NCBI GenBank assembly: GCA_949358305.1
Contig: OX442315.1
Span: 5,793,875-5,853,874, forward strand
Direction of reading: 5' to 3'
Length of the DNA stretch: 60,000 nucleotides
From: Strigamia acuminata
Lineage: Eukaryota > Arthropoda > Chilopoda > Geophilomorpha > Linotaeniidae
The stretch's first letter is position 1, and each line of letters starts with the position of its first letter. A program made the translations under genes and the position numbers. The notes under the pieces were generated by a model. The model did no database searches and was not told the origin of the DNA. It worked only from the letters and a program-made list of their open reading frames with translations. This document shows, one piece after another, positions 30,447 through 40,718 of the stretch.

Positions 30447-32283
30447 TTAGTCGCTGTCATTGCTGTCGCTATCACTGCCATCTTCCTCATCACTGCCATC
30501 TTCCTCATCACTGCCATCTTCCTCATCACTGCCATCTTCATCATCAGTGCCATCTTCATCATCACTATCCACAAGTGCATCATGGGACGGGTCTTCAAAT
30601 ATTAATTTCAGGATCACATCGTGTTGTTCGGCCATTAGCTCCAGCGCACCAACGTCAAAATATTGTCTTTTTATTTCGTCAAGTTCCAACTCCACTTCTA
30701 ACTCCTCCAAAGAATCGATTTTTAACAGATGCTCAATCCCCGACTGCCCCAACAAGTTGCACCTAACAATTTCTAAACTTGAGAGTTTCTGGTGCGGACT
30801 AGCAGATCTGAGCAAACGTGGAAAAAAATTCACAGAGACAGGGGTAACCGAGAAATGACCGGAATCCGGCGGGGCCAGTCGAGTGTTCTTCGCCATCACG
30901 TCGGCCAACTCGCGCGCAATTTTATTACTGAATCCGGAGCAACTGAACAGATGGAGTTTCTCCAGGTTGGGACACATGGCCAACAACTCGAACAAATATC
31001 CGGAGGTAACCCAACGGTCGTAGGGATCGAACAGGAAAAATTCCATCAAAATATCAAGCCGCAAATCGCGCAAACAGGCTCGATCGAACGTGTCATTTTC
31101 CTCCGCTATTTCCGAGTCCGAGTCGAAAAGCATGGCGACACTCAAGGTATCCAACTGCTTGAATTTCTTCAAACTCTGCAGCATTTTTAGGGTGAAAACA
31201 TTCGTAAAGATGTGGATTACGTTAATTTTAGGACACATGAGCGCGCCTATTTCCAGCTCCTCCTCAATGTCGTCGTCAGGAAACCCCAACGTCAACATTG
31301 TCAAATTGTATTGCTGCGGTGGCGCGCCGATCGTCTGCAGCGCTTTGAGCCACTTGCTTTGATGGAGAGTGTCGAAGATTTTGATCAATTTCATCCTGTT
31401 CAGCATCAAGCAGTAGCAGTCCATTGAAAGTTCGTCGCCCAACTCGACCTTTTCCAACGTTGTGCAGAGTGTGGAGTCTTGTGAGCAAAGTTTGCGTACG
31501 AAATCCTCTGCTGTTGTAATGGCTTTAAGATCGGTGAGTGGCAGCCGAGCGATGTAGGTCGCCGCGTCGTCTTCAACGATGGTGAAATTAATATCTAGTA
31601 CCTGAAGATTTGGTAAAGTCTGGCATAGTTGTTTGGAGGCGCGGGTTGTCAGTGTACTTTTGATGGGTAGTTTTAACACAGTCAGATTCTGGACGAATAG
31701 ATAGAATTAAAACAATTTGTTTGTAAGAATGTCGCGCACAGTAATGGTCTGTTGTGCGTGCATTTTTTTAGATTTCACATTAGTATGCATGCAAATTTCT
31801 CATGTACAAAATGTGTTTACCATTCAATAAAGCTTTTTTTATATGAAAAAATGTATTGTTATGCATTTTTTGGTAGAAAATGCAATTCTCTCTCTACTCA
31901 CTTTCAACTTGGGGCCACACACTTGGAGCAAAAAATACAAGTCAAAATGTGGACTCTTAAACCCCAACTCCAGTTGTTCTTGCTTTTCGTGTACAAACAG
32001 AGCGACGTCCCAAGCCTCTGGCCGGCGAACATTTCTGTCCCAAAAAGAAGAGTACTTCAATTTATCCAGCATATCTTCACGAACATTCCAAGCTAAATCA
32101 AACAATTTCCGTGTTGATAATTACGAAATAAATGCACTAATCTGTGCGACACTCACGTAGTTTTTCGAAATAAGCGATTAATTGCATCGTCTCTTTCATT
32201 TTAACGTCAAAAATGTCTTCAACGTTCCATTGACTTACACACATCAAAAGAATTTTAATCGCCATGTTCTCTAATGTCCGCAT
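30447..32283 (-). CDS. LRR family copy L7, intact (519 aa), F-box/LRR-like
   Basis: Exons 32157-32283, 31902-32092 and 30447-31688 have GT-AG boundaries and join to 1560 nt without a stop. Exon 1 (MRTLENMAIKILLMC...YFEKL) may be a degenerate F-box: hydrophobic spacing fits, identity is weak. Exon 2 carries FWDRNVRRPEAWDVALF and VCGPKLK. Exon 3 begins NLTVLKLP and holds several LRRs, the clearest being CPNLEKLHLFSCSGFSNKIA, of the cysteine-containing type used by FBXL proteins. The end is an acidic tail with repeats of GSDEED encoded by an 18-bp unit. By analogy it could be the substrate receptor of an SCF ubiquitin ligase; that is inference. It is the best model for the cluster with the short exon 1. 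Confidence 0.85.
30456..30560. repeat. 18-bp coding microsatellite in the acidic tail of L7
   Basis: Several copies of CACTGCCATCTTCCTCAT or near variants encode the GSDEED repeats. Other copies have shorter tails, so this expanded in L7. Confidence 0.8.
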
Positions 32284-32356
32284 TTTCGACCCGCTGATGA
32301 TATTCCGACTTAAAATTTTGGTTTGGTTCGTTCACATTTTGACTTTTTAAACTCCC

Positions 32357-32389
32357 AACAATAGTCACCGCAGCAACGGATAAACAAAC
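32357..32389 (-). promoter_or_regulatory. Conserved upstream block of LRR copies (L7)
   Basis: GTTTGTTTATCCGTTGCTGC then GGTGACTATTG (minus strand), about 75-105 bp before the ATG. Confidence 0.52.
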
Positions 32390-32978
32390 ATCGAAATGTT
32401 GACCAACAATCAACGGGGTGAAATGATAAATTTCCCCAAAAGTAAACCAAAAAATACAATTACAAATGCCAAAAATTAATAAACAAACAAGAAAAACCCC
32501 AAACGTAACAAAATTAAAATAAAAATCATTTGAAAAACAATACCTTTATTCTTTTTAAACAGAACCCAGAAAAAACCAAAAGCGAGGACTAAGCTGACTC
32601 CATTGATCCGGTGACCACGCCTAACCACGGCTACTTAAAAACTTTGATTCTGACGTCAAATTCCATCCTTTCCCAAAAGAAGAAAGCGAGAATACACTTG
32701 TACTCGATTACAATTGCAGCAAAATCACCAAGCTTTCCACAGTGGCTCCATCAGTTGAACAAATGCAAAACTTTCTTTATAGTTCCATTTGTTGAAAATA
32801 AATTTGATAAATACCGGTATTGATTTCTGCATCAAAACTGTTTATTTCAGACATGATTTCACAAAAAAGGTTTGTTCAGGATCTACATACGACACTTGTT
32901 CGACATGGCATATTCACTTTTTATTTCTGAATACAAATCAAATCGATTTAATGCAGACACGCAGCCACTGACAACTCG
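32390..32978. other. Spacer between L7 and L8
   Basis: 32440-32620 resembles the region upstream of L3 (8150-8380). 32725-32965 is the shared 3' block (CCACAGTGGCTCCATC, aaataaatttgataaat, gacacttgttcgacatgg) and ends at the L8 stop. No other gene was seen. Confidence 0.55.
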
Positions 32979-33676
32979 TTAGTCGCCATCATTGCCACCG
33001 GCATCCACATCATGTACAAGTGCATCATGGGGCGGGTCTTCAAATCGTATATGCAGCATCACACCGTGTTTTTCAGCCATTAGCTGCAGCGCACCAACGT
33101 CAAAATGTTGTCTTCTCATCTCGTCAACATGCAAACTCACTGCCAACAACTCCAAAGAATCGATTTTTAACATATCCTCAATCCCCGACGGCCCCAACAA
33201 GTCGCACCCATCAATAACCAATGTTCTGAGTTTCAGGTCCGGACGGGCAGATCTGAACAAACGAGGAAGAAAATTCATAGCGGCAAGGGCCACCGACAAA
33301 TGACCGGAATCCGGCGGGGCCAGTCGTGCGCTTTTCTTCGCCATCACGTCGGCCAACTCGCGCGCAATTTTATTACTGAAGCCGGAGCAACGGAACAGAC
33401 TGAGTTTCTCCAGGCTGGGACACATGGCCAACAACTCGAACAAATAACCGGAGGTAACCCAACGATCGTTGGGATCGTACAGGGAAAATTCATACAACTC
33501 ATCAAACCGCAAATCGCGCAAACAAGCTCGATCAAAAGTGTCATTTTCCTCCTCCATTTTCAAGTGCGAGTCGTAACGCATATCGGCAATCAAGATATTC
33601 AACTGCTTGAATTTCGTCAAACTTTGCAGCATTTTAGGAGTAAAAATATTCGGAGTGATGTGGATTATGGTCACTT
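32979..33676 (-). pseudogene. LRR family copy L8, C-terminal part of exon 3
   Basis: Reads VTIIHITPNIFTPKMLQSLT, then CPSLEKLSLFRCSGFSNKIA and LLGPSGIEDMLK to an acidic end. It is severed from its first half (49215-49678) by the 15.5-kb G3/N complex. Removing that and one copy of the 4-bp duplication gives an exon 3 of 1158 nt in frame. With exons 1 and 2 at 50632-51154 the total is 1620 nt, a complete 539-aa frame. The insertion is the only lesion seen. Confidence 0.88.
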
Positions 33677-35216
33677 TGTGACGATTCTACTTTTGGCTGA
33701 TTTATTAGCCATTTTAAGAGATAAATCGGTCGGAACAAGACGTTGTTAAGACTAACAACAACCTAACCGAGATAAGCTACGAAATGTGCGCTAAATGAAT
33801 AAAACAACGAAATGATATAAACTTACGGTTTTACTTGCTTGTTTCTACGAATACAAATGGTTCGGGGTTCTGGATACGTGTAAGCGGCGGCTACACTGGT
33901 TGAGGATCCGGGCGATGCACGAAGGGTACGGCTGACTTTGCGGCATCGTCACAAATAACGCTACGGAGACGTATTTGGTCCGCAGCTCGAATATCTAATA
34001 ATACGAAGAGTCCTTCGTATGGAAAGGAATATTCTGTAGAATATTCCAGGTCAAATAAATACAAAGTGATTAGTGGAATACAACAAATGAATTGTTGTAT
34101 AAATATTAATGGGGCGGGGACAGTCACGACAGTCGACAGGACCGTCGCGGGAGTTGTTGAGGCTCCATCCGCCAGCATGCCTTACGACGACAAGATCTCG
34201 TGATCAGGCGCCGAGTATTTGTTTGTACGCTTTACATCGCTATCGGTGGTACCAACCACCGGGTAAACATTCCTATGGATTTACCAATTCCAGGATTACC
34301 AATACCTGAGTAATTGTTTAACGAAATGTCTTCACGGACAATTCTCACGGGCTACCAACCCGGCGTAGTGTGCCTTTAAATATGCCATTCACCGACCACT
34401 AAAGTACGGAAGGACCTATGATACGCAATTCGCCCTGGAATAGCATTTGTCCGTGTTTGTTTCGTGCTCGGGTGGGACCTCCCGCACACACGCTCTTGGC
34501 AGAGCGTCTGACCCTCGTCCGAGGAATCGCTCAGATAGATGCGACTATCACCGATCATATAGTTTGACATTTATTTAACGGGTTAGTCAATCCCGTGCAT
34601 GAGCATTATACTATGCCACCGTATGAAATCCTACTGTCCCTTAGAACAGCTGGCTAACACTACGGAGCCATTTCATGTTGTTAACATGTCTACAAGGTTA
34701 GCCTTCCCCGATGGGCCCTACAACAAGCAATAACGAGATAGTAAGTCTACATATCCATTGAGAGCTGAGGAGGCCTGATGTGTCGATAAGAAAGAGAGAA
34801 ATCAAACGATAACCAACAATATTCAAATCAAGCCAGGGGCCTGGTAGAAAACCAGAGCTTATATAGTTCCTGAGAACAATCAGATTGGCGACAGCCAATC
34901 AGGTGCCTGGATCGACGGATTCGTGGATCACTAGTCCGGACCTAATAGAGACCGGGGTTCGGACCTAATATGGAATTGGGTCCAGAAGGGTCCGATTGGT
35001 CCCCTTCAACAAGTAAATATAAAATATAATATTGATTCGGCAGAATCAATATTTAAGTAAATAATACTTTATCATGTTTAATAAATAATTTATATTTATT
35101 CACGTCATTCCGACAATTAATTATAATTCTCGCAATTCATTCGAAAATGCGCGCTTTTAGTCAAATAGCGCCATCTGGCGGCAAATCGGAAATTATACGG
35201 TTTTATAACCGTCACA
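33677..35216 (-). repeat. 3' LTR of G3 (1540 bp)
   Basis: Near-identical to 47675-49214. The two ends are perfect 7-bp inverted repeats, TGTGACG and CGTCACA. Confidence 0.95.
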
Positions 35217-35229
35217 CATCCCCCGGTGG
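35217..35229 (-). other. Polypurine tract of G3
   Basis: CCACCGGGGGATG abuts the 3' LTR. The same CCACCGGGGGAT occurs again inside the element near 35860 and 38294, and a shorter form near 36055. Confidence 0.7.
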
Positions 35230-36184
35230 CAAACATAAGAGTTTACTAACTCTATATTTGTCATCGGAAAGATTACTTCTTAAGTTTAAGATGTTCACCC
35301 TGATTTTTATTGAATTATTTATAATCCAATACCTGCTCTATTAATTTTAGTCAAAATTAATCACACTAATTTCTTTCAGAAACTCATAACACAATTGACT
35401 AATTGGCTTTCCTGTACAATACACCTCCTAGTTGCAAGGCAACGGGATGGATTCTTCGGAACATGTCATTCATATTCGTCATCCACTCGATTTCGATTGA
35501 AATCTTACTCTACCGATCTAATTCAAACATGAACATGTTTATTAGAGGATTTGTAACAACTCTTCGAATTTTGACTTAATAAAATCAAAACATAATTCTT
35601 TTGCTGCTTAATATCCCAAGCCTCGACCGAGACTTGAATTTTACTTTAACTGGGGACCTCTTACACAAATAACTAGACTATTGTCTAATTACTACAAATA
35701 TTTATTTGTAGTCGTGTAACCTAACTCGTATTTTATTTTCTTCTAGAAAACAATACCAATTTATTCTACGAGCGTAAAATATATTTGTTCCGAAATAAAA
35801 CTTCTTTTATTTATCATCATTTCTAGAATCCTAGAATTTTGTATCCGATTTAAACTATCCCCCGGTGGTGTGATTTATTAATCACTACACCGCTTAAAGT
35901 ATTTATCTAAATACCACACAAGTTTTTATTAAAAACTTTTTATTCTATTGAATAAATTCAACTTTTATCAACCGAAGCTTTATTCAAAGTTCCGGTGATC
36001 GAGATTTATTTAAAACCTTTTGAGTTTGGTGGGATAATATTTTATCCCCCGGATCTAGCATTTTGCTTCAGACAAATTAGAAACGTTTGTTTCAAGTTTA
36101 TCCACTTTTATTAAGAATTTCAGTTATGAAACTCGTAAGACTGTTTTGTAATTAATTACTAAATAGTCTTTTATAGGTTCATCT
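35230..36184 (-). other. G3 internal region after gag, no gene seen
   Basis: AT-rich, about 950 bp, with no reverse transcriptase or integrase remnant that I could find in any frame. Two further copies of the GGGGGAT motif lie here. Confidence 0.6.
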
Positions 36185-37366
36185 TTAGATTTCACCAAAT
36201 AAAGCTTCATTGTTACGGATTACCTTATAAATTTTCTTTAAACAATGAGTTGGCACTCTTTGTTTGCGTAACAGATAGGTACTATCTCTAGTGAGATTGT
36301 CAAAAAATAGTGCAACCGCACTTTTGGAGGTTAAATAACCTTGTAAATTCCACATTCTATAGAATCGGTATATGAAGGAATACAGACTCTCTGAGTCTCG
36401 TTGTTTTGTTAAAATCAACTGTACTGTTCTTTCTAACTGTGTTGTTACAAATTGTTCGCGGAACAGGTATTCGAATATTTTCCAATTGAAAATTTTATGT
36501 TGATTTTCACAAAACCAATTCTGAGTAAAGTGTAACAAATAGCTTGGAACACATTCGTGAACCATTTTTTGTAGCGGCATATAATTAATAGATGCCACCT
36601 TCCTGATAAATGCGAGGAGTAGCTCGCTCTCGTCGGCTTTCAGTGAATACTTTTGGAAAGTACTCTGCCCCTTTTGCAACAATGTATACACACTTTTCAC
36701 CATGTTAATGTATTCATCTGAAGACAATCCAAAGTGAGGTGATCGCGAACGCGATCTAAAATTATTTTGCAAAACACTACGATCGCGCACATAATTAGCA
36801 ATTCGTACGTTCTTGTTTGTTACATTAGTAACTACATCTTGAGTATCGTTCAAGGATGATTCGGGTGAAGGTAAATGTCTATGAGCCCAAACGGGATCAA
36901 GATTTGCTTTCTGTCGATACCGACTAATTGGTGTCGAAGGAGTCGAACCTAATCGTGGATCGTTAGATCCATAATTAGCGGAAGAACGAGATCTAGATCT
37001 AGATCCTTTAAAAGGTAGTTTATTTAACATAACAAAATCCACCATTTCGACGATTGATCGGAATTGGTTTGGATTCAAACCATAATCAGTACAAAATAAA
37101 AGTCCTGTCGGACCTAAATGTGATCCATCCGATGGAAGATTTCCTTCCACAGGAGAATTTAGTTCAGTCTGTACCAAGTTAGGATCTATAATTCTGATCG
37201 GTTCCGTTGTTTCATTCGAAACACTATTACCGACCACGTGGTTTACTATTTCCTCTACTAATCCAGTTTCGTTAGAAACTGGCACAAATCCGGTTAAACT
37301 TATTCTACCGGTCAAACAAGTTCTTTCCTTACCGCGTGTGTTCATCGAGTGCTGGTTACTAGTCAT
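36185..37366 (-). CDS. G3 Gag-like protein (393 aa)
   Basis: I chose the ATG at 37366 (MTSNQHSMNTRGKE) because it directly follows an acceptor-like TTTTTCAATTTTAG/TT, which suggests a spliced leader; the frame is open for 42 more codons upstream. An SR-type stretch (GSRSRSRSSANYG, and RSRSRSPHFG later) precedes a capsid-like helical region: WKIFEYLFREQFVTTQLERT then QRDSESLYSFIYRFYRMWNL. This matches the retrotransposon Gag pattern of a basic F-x-x-x-F core followed by Q...E-S-L-Y-x-F. No zinc knuckle was seen. It would form the particle; enzymes must come from elsewhere. Confidence 0.72.
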   Translation of the reverse strand: MTSNQHSMNTRGKERTCLTGRISLTGFVPVSNETGLVEEIVNHVVGNSVSNETTEPIRIIDPNLVQTELNSPVEGNLPSDGSHLGPTGLLFCTDYGLNPNQFRSIVEMVDFVMLNKLPFKGSRSRSRSSANYGSNDPRLGSTPSTPISRYRQKANLDPVWAHRHLPSPESSLNDTQDVVTNVTNKNVRIANYVRDRSVLQNNFRSRSRSPHFGLSSDEYINMVKSVYTLLQKGQSTFQKYSLKADESELLLAFIRKVASINYMPLQKMVHECVPSYLLHFTQNWFCENQHKIFNWKIFEYLFREQFVTTQLERTVQLILTKQRDSESLYSFIYRFYRMWNLQGYLTSKSAVALFFDNLTRDSTYLLRKQRVPTHCLKKIYKVIRNNEALFGEI

Positions 37367-37492
37367 AACTAAAATTGAAAAATAAAATTTCCGAAGTCTG
37401 AGAGATAACGATGAAGTCGTAACGTTCAGGAAGGTTGCAAACGAAGCAGTGGTTACACTATTTCGAATGGAAGTATGGGTACTTCGATACAC

Positions 37493-39296
37493 CTCTCTGA
37501 TTGGTTGATTGTCAAACGTCAGTCTCGCGAGACTCTAATCTCATCTGAGATTGGTAGAAATCACTATTTTCGTGGAACCTAAATCTTGTCAGATTTCAGG
37601 GTTATGACGTAGTCACCAAATAAAATGGATACTTTTCCAAGTATTTTAAAATATCACCAATTTTATTAATAAAAATGGTAACCTTTACGGGATTTTTAAA
37701 GTATTAAAAACCACAATTTCACAAGTACGTTGAATCGATTGAATCGACGGCTTTGCTGAATTCCGTTCTTTATTTGAATTTATCAAATAATAAATTTCAG
37801 TTTTAACTAAAACTTACTAACTTGATTTTTACAAAATCTAGTAATTTTTTTACTTTTTATCCCATAAAAGCACGTTGAATCATTTGATTCGGTAGCTTTA
37901 CGGCAAGTAACGAGGAATTTCGAACGCAATTCCGTGAAAAAAGTGAAGGAATGCACATTTTTTAATGTATTTGTCTCTGTTAAGGCGGTATACAAGGTTT
38001 CTTGTATCTCCTCCCCCTCCGTTTCTTCAGAATATTCTTTAGAATCTTCTGAAAAACTGGATTCGAACATTATTTAAATATTCTGACATTATTAGGCATA
38101 AATAATTATATGCTTTCTAGTTTATTCAAACTTTCAAACAAGATTAGGTATTTATACCTAACCGATCGTTTTGACGTTGTCTACGAATTCTTTCGATGGA
38201 CGTCATGTCGTTTTTCTACGTGTTCGATTGAAACTACGGTAAATCGATGAATTGGGGGCGGACACGAACGTATCAAAGTCAGCTTAATCTTCATCCCCCG
38301 GTGGTAAAATTTTAAACTTTACCACGTGGTAAATTTAATATTTCACCGTAAAATCCATTTTTTCAAATGAAAAAAAATTGTAATGGAAAGTTCCTTATTT
38401 ACGTTGTAAATATCCTGGAAATTTCATCCTTTATTTCGAGAATGAAGAATAAAGTTTTATTCCTTTTCTACACCAAAATCGTTCGATTTTGCAATTCGCA
38501 AAATTTACTATTTTCTTTAGAAAATAAGAATTCAAAGAATGCAACGTTCTTTCTTGTAATGTTAATTACAAGATTAATGTAAACATGATTAAAATTTGGA
38601 TAAATTTCAACTGAAATTTTTCCAGTTAATCGTATCATTCGATTTATTTTAATAAACCGAAATAAATATTACTCTTATTTTTAGGTAAATCCAGATTTAT
38701 TTAGTCAAATAAACCGAATTCACGATGATTGAATTGTTAGGCAACAATTCAGGAAAGTACGCCTGGAAACCTGGCGGCTTCTCGGTAAAACTCCGCGATT
38801 CTGTTGCTAGGCAACACAGCTGCGAAAATGGCTTCGCCGGAATTGAACATTTGAACGATCTTCAATTCCTTTTAAAATTCGGATTTCAACATTTTAAAAT
38901 CAGGGTTTGATTGTACAATACAAATGTAAAGATAATCAGGTATGTGTCTATTTTGTAAATAAACCTTTAACACGAATAAACCTATTCTTTCAATTTTACC
39001 AACTTGTCTTGTTTTTATTTTTCAAAATAAATTTAGGTTAAAATATTAATAAGTTTTTTAACTTAATGTGAAATCCCAAACGGAATTTTGTGGTTTAGGT
39101 TATTTTATGTGAAAACAACCGATAAAACTGGAATTAGAATTCGAATTCCTTCGGGGTTGAATCTTCATTTAAGCCTGACCGCGTGTTTTATTGTAACTAC
39201 GACGGCAAATTATCGTTGTCCAGACGGACAAAACAACGTCGAATTCGGATTGGATTCTCCAATTCCCGTGATAGGATTTTTAGGCCTTACCACATG
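37493..39296 (-). other. G3 leader region, inner part
   Basis: Long AT-rich leader upstream of gag. It carries module-like repeats related to 46208-47240, each including gttgctaggcaac, caggtatgt and a closing tttttaggcct plus CCACGTGG-type palindrome. N is inserted in one such palindrome. Confidence 0.6.
37807..38070 (-). CDS. Small acidic ORF in the G3 leader (87 aa), doubtful
   Basis: Begins MFESSFSEDSKEYSEETEGE and turns basic at the end. It is upstream of gag in the same sense and has an ATG. No family is recognised and nothing else supports it. Confidence 0.25.
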   Translation of the reverse strand: MFESSFSEDSKEYSEETEGEEIQETLYTALTETNTLKNVHSFTFFTELRSKFLVTCRKATESNDSTCFYGIKSKKITRFCKNQVSKF

Positions 39297-40456
39297 TGTA
39301 GTGACCCTAGTGGTCACTAGATGAAGAACAGAAATGTGTCTGGAAATATTTTATATATTTCATATTTTTATTTGAGTTTATTTTTTATGCCTGAACAGGA
39401 AGTCTGGCATAACTTGAAGACATGAGGGTGGTTGCCAGGGCAACCAGCCCATGAGCTTCCTGTAACAGGAAATGCTTCCTGCAGAGAATGAGAAAAAATC
39501 TTCAGTCTGAAATCAACTTTGAGAGCAACAAGTCACAAAATCTACCCTGGGAAAATACAATTCTTCAAGTGGATTTGGTGAAAGATTGCCTGAGTATTTA
39601 GACTCCTTCTTGCAAATTGCTAAAGCAGTTTTGAGATGTTCTTGAGTATTGAGACTCATTTCTTACAATAACATAAAGTTATTGTGGGAGTTCTTGCTAC
39701 TGTGTACATCCAGTAGTGGGAAATTTATCTTGCTGATTGAGCATATTCATCAGTGGGATTTTCATCTTGCCAAGCAGCCATTGTTTGGAGAGATCATCAT
39801 TCTTGCCAAGCAGCCATTGTTTGGATGAGAAATCCTCATTGGGAAATTTGTCCCAGTCAACATAAAGCGGAATTTGCCGCAACCACGGAGTCATCAAGGA
39901 AGAAGAGTCGGAATTGTGTCCGAATCTGTTGCGAGTTTTGAGAGAGAAGAAACGGAATTGTGTCCGAGTTCAAGTCACCAAGAATTCGGAAATTTGTCCG
40001 GTTTAACCAGGAATGAACATCGTGAGTAAAGAGTGAAGTTTGGACGCCGTTTTGAGGTTTGGAGCGGGCATTGAGGTCCGAGAGCGAGTATCGAGGTCCG
40101 AGAGCGAGCGTCGAGTGAAGAACGAGGTTCGAGAGCGAGCGTCGAGTGAAGAACGAAATTCGAGAGCGAGCGACAAGCCATCGCCGCTATTTTGTATTAT
40201 TTTCGCCATTTCACCTTCAATTATTATTACTTTTACCTTTAATTCCTATTATTTAATTGTATTTTACTATTAGTTTATTCAAGCCAAGAATAAATCTTTT
40301 TCCTTTATTTAAGAACTAATTAGTGATTATTTCTTCTTTGATTAGTCAGTTAAGATTTTAGAGTTGAGTTTTAGTAGAATTTTGATAAGTCCCGATGCGG
40401 CACCAATGAGAAAGAAATTTCACTATTATTTTATAGTGAAATTTGAGCTCATTACA
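39297..40456 (+). repeat. 5' LTR of N (1160 bp)
   Basis: Starts TGTAGTGACCC and ends GCTCATTACA. It opens with an inverted repeat AGTGACC/GGTCACT and contains tandem repeats: two of about 35 bp around ttgccaagcagccattgttt (39768-39831), and several around gagagcgagcgtcgag (40078-40170). Confidence 0.95.
40415..40444. repeat. Perfect hairpin near the LTR end of N
   Basis: AAATTTCACTAT and ATAGTGAAATTT flank a 6-nt loop. It is present in both LTRs (also 46166-46195) and AATAAA lies about 120 bp upstream, so it may lie in the transcript's 3' end. Confidence 0.8.
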
Positions 40457-40458
40457 CT

Positions 40459-40476
40459 TGGGGGCCTGGGCCTGAA
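40459..40476 (+). other. Primer-binding site of N
   Basis: TGGGGGCCTGGGCCTGAA follows the LTR after CT. The first 10 bases equal the G2 site (tRNA-Pro-like); the rest differ, so the tRNA is uncertain. Confidence 0.6.
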
Positions 40477-40718
40477 AGATTTGAACCTTAACAACTTTTA
40501 TTTAGTTGAAGGACCTAATTTGTTTGGAAAATTGTTTTGTGATAGGTTAATTAGATTGAGGAACTTCTATTTTTTGATTTGTAGTAAGAATAGGTGTGAA
40601 TTTTTTTTTTTTGGTTCTCAAACAAAAAAGGGGGAAAATGGTTAACAGAGTTTAGAAGATATTTTTCTAAGTTAAACTATTTCTTTCTTCATTATCCTAT
40701 CTACTAAAAATTAACATC

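Noticed and set aside
33891-34178. Open frames of 64-95 aa in 33891-34898, repeated at 47889-48896
   Set aside because: They lie inside the two LTRs of G3. Their conservation reflects LTR identity, not coding.
39697-40273. Open frames of 60-77 aa, repeated at 45448-46024
   Set aside because: They are within the LTRs of N and include the tandem 'gagcgagcgtcgag' repeats; no evidence of translation.
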